Source: COE1 sp045579665 (GTDB taxonomy: Bacteria > Bacillota > Clostridia > Lachnospirales > Lachnospiraceae). From it: DNA of 10,161 bases. A model generated the notes under the pieces. That model worked only from the letters and a program-made list of their open reading frames with translations, did no database searches and was not told the origin of the DNA. The DNA is taken from positions 1 through 10,161 of the forward strand of contig JAZNMO010000155.1 in assembly GCA_045579665.1 (NCBI GenBank). The letters run 5' to 3'. This document shows, piece after piece, positions 1 to 5,567 of this stretch (the first letter of the stretch is position 1; every line of letters starts with the position of its first letter). Both the position numbers and the translations under genes were made by a program.

Positions 1-69
1 GGGGAGTTGAGAGTGGCGCAGACACTTTTTTATGCAATAGAAAAGTGCTCGAAAAGTAGTGAAAGTTAA
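1..69 (+). CDS. 3' end of an unidentified upstream gene (partial)
   Basis: Frame 1 is open from the window edge through 22 codons to a TAA at 67-69. The short peptide reads as plausible protein: a leucine/alanine-rich helix-like stretch (AQTLFYAIEK) followed by a serine/lysine-rich end. Frame 2 closes at once and frame 3 stops at 57-59 without a terminator right behind it, whereas the frame 1 stop is followed within 3 bases by hairpins. That arrangement suggests the C-terminus of a plus-strand gene. Too little is visible to assign a family, and the reading could be chance because only 69 bases are present. Confidence 0.4.
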   Translation, partial: GELRVAQTLFYAIEKCSKSSES

Positions 70-71
70 AC

Positions 72-94
72 AAGAATCAGCTTAGCTGATTTTT
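72..94 (+). terminator. Hairpin with short T-run behind the upstream partial gene
   Basis: AATCAGC (75-81) pairs perfectly with GCTGATT (85-91) around a 3-base loop. The stem can be lengthened by A/T and G/T pairs into the run of five Ts at 90-94. The U-tract is short and partly used by the stem, so termination would be modest. It lies 3 bases after the stop at 67-69. Confidence 0.4.
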
Positions 95-97
95 GCA

Positions 98-123
98 GAG
101 TGTTGCCGCTGGGCAGCACTTTT
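98..123 (+). terminator. Second intrinsic terminator in tandem
   Basis: AGTGTTGCC (99-107) pairs with GGCAGCACT (112-120) over 9 base pairs, one of them a G-T wobble. The loop is the tetraloop GCTG, and TTTT (120-123) follows. This is more GC-rich and stable than the hairpin just before it. Together they would separate upstream transcription from the symporter promoter that starts at 127. Confidence 0.55.
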
Positions 124-126
124 GAT

Positions 127-155
127 TAGACAAATACTTGAAGCTATTGTAATAT
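127..155 (+). promoter_or_regulatory. SigA-type promoter of the symporter gene
   Basis: The -35 element TAGACA (127-132) matches the consensus at five of six positions. After a 17-base spacer comes the -10 element TAATAT (150-155), four of six. Transcription would start near 162 and give a leader of about 46 nt before the start codon at 208. The promoter begins immediately after the tandem hairpins. Confidence 0.5.
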
Positions 156-207
156 TGAAGTAAGTGCGTGTTAAGAGACGACAGAAGATATATGGGAGGT
201 TATATTT

Positions 208-1536
208 ATGGAACCTAAGAAGCAGGCAAAATTCTCAAGCCGTTGGGGATTTATATTATCGGCAGTTGGTTCAGCAGTAGGAATGGCAAATGTATGGGGT
301 TTTCCTGCAAAAATGGGAGCAAATGGAGGAGGCGCTTTTTTAGTCGCATATTTGATATTTGTAGCATTGTTTAGTGTAGTAGGCTTATCGGCAGAGTATG
401 CCATAGGTCGTAGAGCAAAGACAGGTACTTTAGGTGCTTATCGTCTTGCTTGGGCAACCAGAGGCGAGAAGACAGGAAAGGCGGGCGGAGTGCTTGGGTG
501 GTTGCCGCTTGCGGGCTCTATGTGTATTGCGCTTGGCTATGCGGTTATTATTTCTTATGTATTAAAGGCATTATGGAATTCCCTGACAGGTGAGCTGATG
601 CAGGTAGAGACCACGACATGGTTTGAGTCATTTTCAGGAGCAGATTATTCTGTCATTCCATTTCATATTATTGTAGTAGTTGGTACATTATTAACACTAT
701 TGTTAGGAGCAAAGAGTATCGAGAAGAGTAACAAGATTATGATGCCGATATTCTTTATCATCTTTGTAGTATTGGCAGTTCGTGTGTCCATGCTTCCGGG
801 AGCGGCAGAGGGCTATAAGTTCATGTTTACACCACGCTGGGAGGAGTTAAAGAATCCTATGGTATGGATATGGGCAATGGGACAGGCATTCTTTTCATTG
901 TCAGTAACAGGAAGCGGTATGATTGTATATGGTGCTTATCTGGATGATAAGGAGGATGTAGTGCATGTTGCTACAAGAACAGCCATTTTTGATACCATTG
1001 CAGCACTTGTGGCGGCATTGGTTATTATTCCGGCATGCTTTGCATATGGCTTGGATGTAGGCGCAGGTCCGTCCTTACTCTTTGTGACATTACCAAAGAT
1101 TTTACAGGATATTCCATTTGGTCAGTTATTTGCTATTATTTTATATGTGGCAATGATTTTCGCAGGCATTAGCTCATTACAGAATATGTTTGAGGCAGTA
1201 GGGGAGTCATTAGAGCACAGATTTCCTAAGTTAAGCCGTAAGGTAGTATTGGTGATTCTTTGTGTGATTTGTCTGGGAATCGGCTTACATATGGAGCCGA
1301 TTGCGAAGTGGGGACCATGGATGGATATTGTATCTATTTACATCATTCCAATCGGTGCTACATTAGGTGCTTTATCATGGTTCTGGATTATGAAGAAGAG
1401 CGATTTGCTGGATGAAATCAATAAGAGCGTAAACAAACCGCATGGTAATTTGTGGTACAATATAGGCCGCTATCTGTATGTACCATGTGCAATTATCCTG
1501 TGTGCAGTGGCATTATTTATGAAAGTAGCTTTCTAA
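208..1536 (+). CDS. Sodium:neurotransmitter symporter (NSS/SNF) family transporter
   Basis: A 442-residue polytopic membrane protein of the NSS (LeuT-fold) family, which uses the sodium gradient to import amino acids or related amines; the substrate here is unknown. Family marks: the TM1 region (about residues 13-34), then the conserved NGGGAF motif (39-44); the conserved glutamate and arginine of the TM2 end (SAEYAIGR, 61-68); a TM6-like segment after FFSLS (228-232); a TM8-like pair S322/S323 where LeuT places sodium-2 ligands; and a TM10-like D373. About 11 membrane segments are visible, normal for bacterial members. Departures: the arginine of the usual W/L-R-F-P motif is Gly31, GLGN reads GMAN (25-28), and the TM6 GFG region reads TGS (234-236). 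The start is supported by GGGAGG (194-199), 8 bases upstream of ATG. It is a monocistronic gene with its own promoter and terminator. Confidence 0.93.
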   Translation: MEPKKQAKFSSRWGFILSAVGSAVGMANVWGFPAKMGANGGGAFLVAYLIFVALFSVVGLSAEYAIGRRAKTGTLGAYRLAWATRGEKTGKAGGVLGWLPLAGSMCIALGYAVIISYVLKALWNSLTGELMQVETTTWFESFSGADYSVIPFHIIVVVGTLLTLLLGAKSIEKSNKIMMPIFFIIFVVLAVRVSMLPGAAEGYKFMFTPRWEELKNPMVWIWAMGQAFFSLSVTGSGMIVYGAYLDDKEDVVHVATRTAIFDTIAALVAALVIIPACFAYGLDVGAGPSLLFVTLPKILQDIPFGQLFAIILYVAMIFAGISSLQNMFEAVGESLEHRFPKLSRKVVLVILCVICLGIGLHMEPIAKWGPWMDIVSIYIIPIGATLGALSWFWIMKKSDLLDEINKSVNKPHGNLWYNIGRYLYVPCAIILCAVALFMKVAF

Positions 1537-1554
1537 TTGAATAAAAGATATTGC

Positions 1555-1588
1555 AAGGCGCAATTTCCCTTAGGGAGAAAGCGCCTTT
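1555..1588 (+). terminator. Intrinsic terminator of the symporter gene
   Basis: AAGGCGC (1555-1561) pairs with GCGCCTT (1581-1587). The inner part can form a second stem, TTTCCC (1564-1569) against GGGAGA (1573-1578, one T-G wobble), across an AA/AA internal loop. The hairpin begins 18 bases after the stop codon. The trailing T-run is short (TTTAATAAA), so efficiency may be partial. Confidence 0.65.
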
Positions 1589-1596
1589 AATAAATG

Positions 1597-1625
1597 TTGA
1601 AAAGAGTAAATGTGTGTGCTACGAT
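1597..1625 (+). promoter_or_regulatory. Extended -10 promoter of the exonuclease gene
   Basis: TTGAAA (1597-1602), a 17-base spacer and TACGAT (1620-1625) form a SigA-like promoter. The TGC just before the -10 (1617-1619) is an extended -10 element. Transcription should start near 1632, leaving a leader of about 46 nt. Confidence 0.6.
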
Positions 1626-1677
1626 GATAACAGATGATATGAAAACAGATAAATTGAAATAGAAAGGTCGAGGTTTG

Positions 1678-2652
1678 ATGAATTACATTGTAATGGATTT
1701 GGAATGGAATCAAGCCGCTGATAGAAAGACAAAGCAGGAAAACGAATTACTATTTGAGATTATCGAAATCGGTGCTGTGAAGTTAGATGAGAACAGGCGG
1801 ATTGTAGATACCTTTCATGAGTTAATTAAGCCACAGGTACATCAAAAGATGCATCAGATTACAGGAGAACTGATTCATCTAAGGATTGAACAGTTGGAGT
1901 CCTGTCGTTGTTTTGTTGAGGTAATGCAGGATTTTCTTACATGGTGCGGAAAGGATTATCGTTTCTGTACATGGGGGAATCTTGATTTGATTGAGCTACA
2001 GCGTAACATGGAATACTATCAGATGGAACCGCTGGCACATAAGCCGTTGGAGTACTATGATGTACAGAAGCTTTTTAGTATTGCCTTTGAAGACAGGAAG
2101 TCTAGAAAGTCCTTAGAGTATGCGGTAGATTATCTGGAGATAAAGAAGGATAAGATGTTCCACAGAGCAGATACAGATGCCTATTATACTGCACGGATTA
2201 TGGAACGGATAGAGGATGAAGCAATATTTTCGCATGTATCCTTTGATACCTTCCATTTGCCTAAGAAGCGTAAGGATGAGATAAGAGTTGTATTTGATAA
2301 TTATGAGAAATACATCTCTCAAAGCTTTCCGGATAAGATAGAGGCGATGAAGAATCGTAAGGTAACTGCCATGAAGTGCTTTTTGTGTAACGGCCCTACT
2401 AAGCGCAAGATTACATGGTTTCCGGCAAATAGCAAGCATTACTATGCCGTCAGCTACTGTGAGGAGCATGGTTACCTAAAGGGCAAGATAAGGATGAGAA
2501 AGTCCGTGCATGATGAGCTTTATGTTGTGAAGACCATTAAGCTGATTGATGAAGCGGCAGTGGAAGAGCTTCGAAAGAAGAAGGACCAGCTCAGAGAGAT
2601 AAGAAAAGAGAAAAGAAGATTAAAGAACGAAACAAAAGCTGATGAACATTAA
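1678..2652 (+). CDS. DEDDh-type 3'-5' exonuclease (KapD-like) with C-terminal Cys/His module
   Basis: A 324-residue protein whose first about 180 residues are an RNase T/DnaQ-type exonuclease, cutting DNA or RNA from the 3' end with two metal ions. All DEDDh acids are visible: D7 and E9 (VMDLEW), D103 (in the GNLD stretch) and H162/D167 (H-x-A-x-x-D). The fold resembles proteins annotated as KapD, inhibitor of the KinA sporulation pathway, but that name only records similarity. After the nuclease comes an extra region with C234-x2-C237 and C261-x2-H264, a possible zinc-binding module, and then a lysine/arginine/glutamate-rich helical tail (about 293-324). An in-frame TTG lies one codon upstream at 1675. 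The ATG at 1678 is preferred, with GAGG at 1670-1673 and AAAGG at 1663-1667 upstream. The natural substrate is unknown. Confidence 0.88.
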   Translation: MNYIVMDLEWNQAADRKTKQENELLFEIIEIGAVKLDENRRIVDTFHELIKPQVHQKMHQITGELIHLRIEQLESCRCFVEVMQDFLTWCGKDYRFCTWGNLDLIELQRNMEYYQMEPLAHKPLEYYDVQKLFSIAFEDRKSRKSLEYAVDYLEIKKDKMFHRADTDAYYTARIMERIEDEAIFSHVSFDTFHLPKKRKDEIRVVFDNYEKYISQSFPDKIEAMKNRKVTAMKCFLCNGPTKRKITWFPANSKHYYAVSYCEEHGYLKGKIRMRKSVHDELYVVKTIKLIDEAAVEELRKKKDQLREIRKEKRRLKNETKADEH

Positions 2653-2666
2653 AATTCATCAGCTTT
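2635..2666. terminator. Bidirectional terminator shared by convergent genes
   Basis: AAAGCTGATGAA (2635-2646) and TTCATCAGCTTT (2655-2666) form a perfect 12-bp inverted repeat with an 8-base loop. The left arm is coding sequence for the last residues of the exonuclease, and the exonuclease TAA (2650-2652) lies in the loop. On the minus strand the same hairpin follows the carboxypeptidase stop by 5 bases and has the better U-tract (TTTTGTTT). On the plus strand the Ts are interrupted. Confidence 0.8.
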
Positions 2667-2671
2667 ATTCT

Positions 2672-4249
2672 TTAACGTTTGTGAATTGGACGATTACGTC
2701 TGCGACGCTTATAATCGGTACGTCTTCTTTTCATGTGCCTGCGATGCAGTGTAGCATTTTTTCTGGCAGTTCTAGCAGCCAGTCTGACTTCACGGTTGCG
2801 CTTTTGACGACGTTGCTTAATTTCACGCTTTTTAGGCGAGAAGTTATAGCTGTTAATAAAGGAAATAAAGGAAAATATAAGTATGAGTGCCAATGCTACA
2901 ATGCCAATACCAATGAAAATCTTTTTGATATTAACAAATACTACATTTGAAGAAGTCGGGGTAGAAATAATTTCTTCGTTCTCTGGTGATGTCTGATAAA
3001 AATGAAAGGTATTGGGGGTAGCAATATTATATGAAATACCGCAGGTACCTACGGGAACACCATTCATAGTATATTGAATGGTTGCAATTGTTGCAGCATC
3101 ATCAGCTGATTCATAAACAAGTGAAGAATCTAAAGCGTTAAAATCTGCTGAATTAGGGATTACAACATAGGCATTTTCTTGTAGCTTCATCAAAGAGCCT
3201 GAGCTTCCAAACAAATCATTTTCTGTTTCGAATAAATCGAAGTTGTTTAAGGAATATTTGGTTTCATAGTCCTCCACAATCACCTTTTGAAAATTCTCAA
3301 AGCCATAGTTAAATAATGCAATCGTATCTTCAAACTGATAGGGTGATTCCTCTTGGAATACAACACATACCAGCTTCATACCATTTTTCTCGGCAGCAGA
3401 AACCAGAGTCTGTCGTGAACTGTCAAGATAACCTGTCTTACTGCCAAGTAAATATTCATATTCATGCTCTCTACCCTTTAATAGCTGATTCTTCGAGGAA
3501 ATCCAAAAATCATCAGGCTGATATTCGCTAGGCTCAATATGATAAGTCGTAGTAGAAGACATCTGACAAAGTAAATTATGCTTGAAAAATTCGCAGCCAA
3601 TCAATGCCATATCATAAGCGGTTGTATAGTGGTTTTCATCAAATAATCCATTTGCGTTGGCAAAGTGAGTATTCAGACAGCCTATTTCATCAGCCTTTGC
3701 GTTCATAACCTCAGCAAAACCGGCAGCAGTTGCATCCTTGCCAAGACTTGCGGCTACATGCTCACCCACTGCAGAAGCAGTTTCATTGGCTGATTTTACA
3801 AGAACACCATAGAGTGCCTGCTCTAAGGTCAGCGCTTCTCCTGTATCCATACCCATATTGGCACCGTCAATAGGAACATCATGCACGGCATCATAGGAAA
3901 AAGTTACCATATCATTCAGATTACAGTTCTCATATGCCAAAAGCGAGGTCATAATTTTTGTGATACTTGCAGGATACATCTGCTGGTGAATATTCTTGGC
4001 ATATAGAACAGTCTTCGTATTCATTTCCATAAGAATAGCTGAACCTGCACCGATAGCAGGACCCTCCGGCCAGTCAGTAATCTCATTGGATTCAACAGGA
4101 AGGCTTTTGCGGCTTTCCCATTCTGCCATGCGGTCTACATCAGCATATACAGTAACAGATTGCGTAAGCATAGAAGAGTATATCAGCCAGACGCAGCTTA
4201 TTTTCAATATATTTTTTATCTTCAGTTTATCAAATAAACGTAGCTTCAT
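2672..4249 (-). CDS. D-alanyl-D-alanine carboxypeptidase (peptidase S11), membrane-anchored
   Basis: A low-molecular-weight penicillin-binding protein that trims the terminal D-alanine from peptidoglycan stem peptides outside the cell. The three active-site motifs are present and correctly spaced: S95-x-x-K98 (SITK, S95 nucleophile), S153-A-N155 and K271-T-G273. A hydrophobic N-terminus (about 14-34) with a possible cleavage site after A36 acts as the export signal. Residues about 60-300 form the catalytic domain, followed by a poorly conserved linker region to about 440. A strong membrane helix lies at about 444-465. The last 60 residues (466-525) contain 27 Lys/Arg and should be cytoplasmic. 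At 525 residues it is longer than the usual roughly 380-450. The start ATG has AAAGGA 14 bases upstream, an unusually long spacing, but no in-frame alternative codon lies between them. It is a single gene, divergent from trmB. Confidence 0.93.
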   Translation of the reverse strand: MKLRLFDKLKIKNILKISCVWLIYSSMLTQSVTVYADVDRMAEWESRKSLPVESNEITDWPEGPAIGAGSAILMEMNTKTVLYAKNIHQQMYPASITKIMTSLLAYENCNLNDMVTFSYDAVHDVPIDGANMGMDTGEALTLEQALYGVLVKSANETASAVGEHVAASLGKDATAAGFAEVMNAKADEIGCLNTHFANANGLFDENHYTTAYDMALIGCEFFKHNLLCQMSSTTTYHIEPSEYQPDDFWISSKNQLLKGREHEYEYLLGSKTGYLDSSRQTLVSAAEKNGMKLVCVVFQEESPYQFEDTIALFNYGFENFQKVIVEDYETKYSLNNFDLFETENDLFGSSGSLMKLQENAYVVIPNSADFNALDSSLVYESADDAATIATIQYTMNGVPVGTCGISYNIATPNTFHFYQTSPENEEIISTPTSSNVVFVNIKKIFIGIGIVALALILIFSFISFINSYNFSPKKREIKQRRQKRNREVRLAARTARKNATLHRRHMKRRRTDYKRRRRNRPIHKR

Positions 4250-4282
4250 AACAAAAAGAAATATCCTTTCTTAATTCATTTA

Positions 4283-4312
4283 AGTATACATAAGTTACAT
4301 ATTTGTATTCTA
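4283..4312 (-). promoter_or_regulatory. Possible promoter of the carboxypeptidase gene
   Basis: On the minus strand a good -10, TATACT (4288-4283), lies about 35 bases upstream of the start codon. The best -35 is weak (TAGAAT, 4312-4307, 18-base spacer). The -10 is the main support. The site is back to back with the trmB promoter inside a 180-base intergenic region. Confidence 0.4.
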
Positions 4313-4368
4313 CACTATTTTCCTATAAATAAGTAGATTAAAATAAAAATCCCATCTGAAAAATTCCT

Positions 4369-4397
4369 GTGACAAATTTCCTAATAAGGTGTACACT
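4369..4397 (+). promoter_or_regulatory. Promoter of trmB
   Basis: GTGACA (4369-4374, five of six consensus bases), exactly 17 bases, then TACACT (4392-4397, four of six). Transcription should begin near 4404, giving a leader of about 26 nt. The ribosome binding site AGGAG (4418-4422) is 7 bases from the ATG at 4430. Confidence 0.65.
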
Positions 4398-4429
4398 ATA
4401 GGCTAGAGTAAAACAAAAGGAGACCTCGT

Positions 4430-5068
4430 ATGAGATTAAGAAATGTTACCGGCTCAAGAGAGATGATAGCTGACAGTAAATATGTAGTTCACAATCCACA
4501 GGAGCATAAGGGAAAGTGGAGTGAAGTATTTGGAAATGACAGACCAATTCATATCGAGATTGGTATGGGTAAGGGTAGATTTATGATGGATTTGGCAGCA
4601 GCGAATCCAGAGATTAATTACATCGGCATTGAGAAATATTCAACAGTATTATTACGTGCTATTCAGAAGATGGAAGAGAACGAACTTCCAAATCTTGTAT
4701 TTATTCGCATGGATGCAGAGGAAATCTGTGATGTATTTGCAAAGGATGAGATTTCTAAGATTTATCTGAACTTCTCAGACCCATGGCCAAAGGACAGACA
4801 TGCTAAGAGAAGATTGCCTTCTAGAGAATTTTTAGCAAGATACAATCAGATTCTGATTCCGGATGGACGCTTGGAGTTTAAGACAGACAATACAGATTTG
4901 TTTGATTTTGCATTAGAGGAGTTAGAGCCTGCAGGCTGGAAGGCTGAGGCAGTAACAAGAGACTTGCACCATGATGAAGTTTTATCTCAGGGTAATATCA
5001 TGACGGAGTATGAAGAGAAGTTCTCGTCCATGGGTAATCCGATTTATAAGTATATCATTTATAGATAA
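4430..5068 (+). CDS. trmB: tRNA (guanine-N7-)-methyltransferase TrmB
   Basis: A cytoplasmic SAM-dependent enzyme that makes 7-methylguanosine at position 46 in the variable loop of many tRNAs. At 212 residues it is the normal length for Gram-positive TrmB. The SAM-binding loop is IEIGMGKG (about 43-50), followed by the second strand YIGIEKY (about 64-70). The family hallmark SDPWPKDRHAKRR lies near 116-128, and the late KTDN and TEYEEKF motifs are both present. The start is supported by a strong AAAAGGAG site 7 bases upstream. It is transcribed alone from its own promoter and ends at a terminator shared with the convergent tRNA-Pro. The neighbouring tRNA gene is a loose thematic match only. 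Confidence 0.97.
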   Translation: MRLRNVTGSREMIADSKYVVHNPQEHKGKWSEVFGNDRPIHIEIGMGKGRFMMDLAAANPEINYIGIEKYSTVLLRAIQKMEENELPNLVFIRMDAEEICDVFAKDEISKIYLNFSDPWPKDRHAKRRLPSREFLARYNQILIPDGRLEFKTDNTDLFDFALEELEPAGWKAEAVTRDLHHDEVLSQGNIMTEYEEKFSSMGNPIYKYIIYR

Positions 5069-5129
5069 TATACTGCTGATAGAATTTTTGAAAGAAAAAT
5101 AGTAATCATCGAAATATACGAAGAAAAGT

Positions 5130-5164
5130 AAAAAGCCTTGAAGCATTTAGTTTCAAGGCTTTTT
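5130..5164. terminator. Bidirectional terminator between trmB and tRNA-Pro
   Basis: AAAAAGCCTTGAA (5130-5142) and TTCAAGGCTTTTT (5152-5164) pair perfectly over 13 bp around a 9-base loop. The outer A/T pairs supply a T-run on either strand. It lies 61 bases after the trmB stop and 6 bases from the 3' end of the tRNA on the opposite strand, so it serves both. Confidence 0.88.
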
Positions 5165-5170
5165 AAGCAA

Positions 5171-5244
5171 TCGGCGCGACAGGATTTGAACCTGCGACCT
5201 CTGCGGCCCGAACGCAGCGCTCTACCAAACTGAGCCACGCGCCG
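5171..5244 (-). tRNA. tRNA-Pro, anticodon CGG
   Basis: A complete 74-nt cloverleaf can be drawn on the minus strand: acceptor CGGCGCG with CGCGCCG and discriminator A; D arm GCTC/GAGC with loop AGTTTGGTA; anticodon arm CTGCG/CGCAG with the 7-base loop TTCGGGC; 5-base variable loop; T arm GCAGG/CCTGT with loop TTCAAAT. The anticodon at loop positions 3-5 is CGG, which reads the proline codon CCG, and position 37 is G as usual for tRNA-Pro. The 3' CCA is not encoded (TTG follows), so a CCA-adding enzyme must complete it. It is a solitary gene with its own promoter and terminator. Confidence 0.97.
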
Positions 5245-5262
5245 TAAATTAACGACTTATTT

Positions 5263-5290
5263 ATTATAAATCATTCTGCATATTTTTCAA
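5263..5290 (-). promoter_or_regulatory. Promoter of tRNA-Pro
   Basis: On the minus strand TTGAAA (5290-5285), a 16-base spacer and a perfect TATAAT (5268-5263) precede the tRNA. Transcription would start near 5256, about a dozen bases before the mature 5' end, as expected for a tRNA gene matured by RNase P. Confidence 0.75.
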
Positions 5291-5427
5291 GAGTTTAGTG
5301 TAAAAAATATTATCTTTTTCAGATGATTTTTTTAGTGTCAATTACAATGGAAAAAAGAATAATTCACCTACATATTTTAATAGCAGTAAAGATTTACAAG
5401 TTTCTATTATAAATGCATAAAAAAGGC
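5291..5427. other. AT-rich gene-free spacer
   Basis: This is the central part of the 323-base gap between tRNA-Pro and the antiporter gene. It is very AT-rich. A 21-codon open frame (ATG at 5347) has no ribosome binding site. A short A/T hairpin at 5418-5438 (TAAAAAAG/CTTTTTTA, 5-base loop) spans its right edge. I see no RNA gene, repeat or operator here with confidence. Confidence 0.5.
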
Positions 5428-5455
5428 TTGCTTTTTTAGAGCAAAGTGCTATATT
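5428..5455 (+). promoter_or_regulatory. Extended -10 promoter of the antiporter gene
   Basis: TATATT (5450-5455, five of six) is preceded by TGC (5447-5449), an extended -10 element. A weak -35 TTGCTT (5428-5433) sits 16 bases upstream. Transcription from near 5462 would give a leader of about 106 nt. A competing candidate downstream (TTGACG 5489-5494, TGTAGA 5512-5517) has a better -35 but a poor -10. Confidence 0.5.
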
Positions 5456-5462
5456 AAATCAG

Positions 5463-5563
5463 GAATGTTTATAAACTTTTAATATTTTTTGACGATATGT
5501 ATTAGTGGATATGTAGAACATTCGATAAAAGTGAAGAGCCGCTTAAGCGACAGAATGTGAGGA
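5463..5563 (+). promoter_or_regulatory. Antiporter mRNA leader with alternative pairings near the ribosome binding site
   Basis: GAATGTT (5463-5469) is perfectly complementary to AACATTC (5517-5523). The core of the latter, ACATTC (5518-5523), is also complementary to a second GAATGT (5553-5558) that abuts the ribosome binding site GAGGA (5559-5563). The two pairings exclude one another. Between them is the perfect palindrome CGCTTAAGCG (5540-5549), and GTTTATAAAC (5467-5476) is another. This could form an on/off translational switch, but the stems are short and AU-rich, and no known riboswitch class is recognised. Confidence 0.3.
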
Positions 5564-5567
5564 AGTT

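Noticed and set aside
1..207. Known riboswitch (for example glycine type) before the symporter
   Set aside because: The hairpins look like terminators behind an upstream gene, no conserved aptamer core is seen, and the symporter promoter lies downstream of them.
2113..2469. 118-codon minus-strand open frame inside the exonuclease gene
   Set aside because: It lies wholly within a gene with clear catalytic motifs and has no recognisable protein features.
2642..2950. 102-codon plus-strand open frame across the 3' end of the carboxypeptidase gene
   Set aside because: It is opposite the membrane helix and basic tail of a well-supported gene, starts inside the terminator hairpin and has no ribosome binding site.
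5347..5412. 21-codon open frame in the tRNA-antiporter gap
   Set aside because: There is no ribosome binding site or clear promoter, the composition is that of the AT-rich spacer, and nothing suggests a conserved peptide.
5418..5438. A/T hairpin TAAAAAAG/CTTTTTTA as a terminator
   Set aside because: It has only one G-C pair and no gene ends nearby on either strand, so it is probably a by-product of AT-rich sequence.
5489..5517. TTGACG with TGTAGA as the antiporter promoter
   Set aside because: The -35 is good but the -10 matches only three of six positions; the extended -10 site at 5447-5455 is stronger. It is kept only as an alternative.
5540..5549. Palindrome CGCTTAAGCG as a stand-alone operator
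   Set aside because: It is a single 10-base palindrome in a leader with no second copy or recognised consensus, so it is mentioned only as part of the leader.
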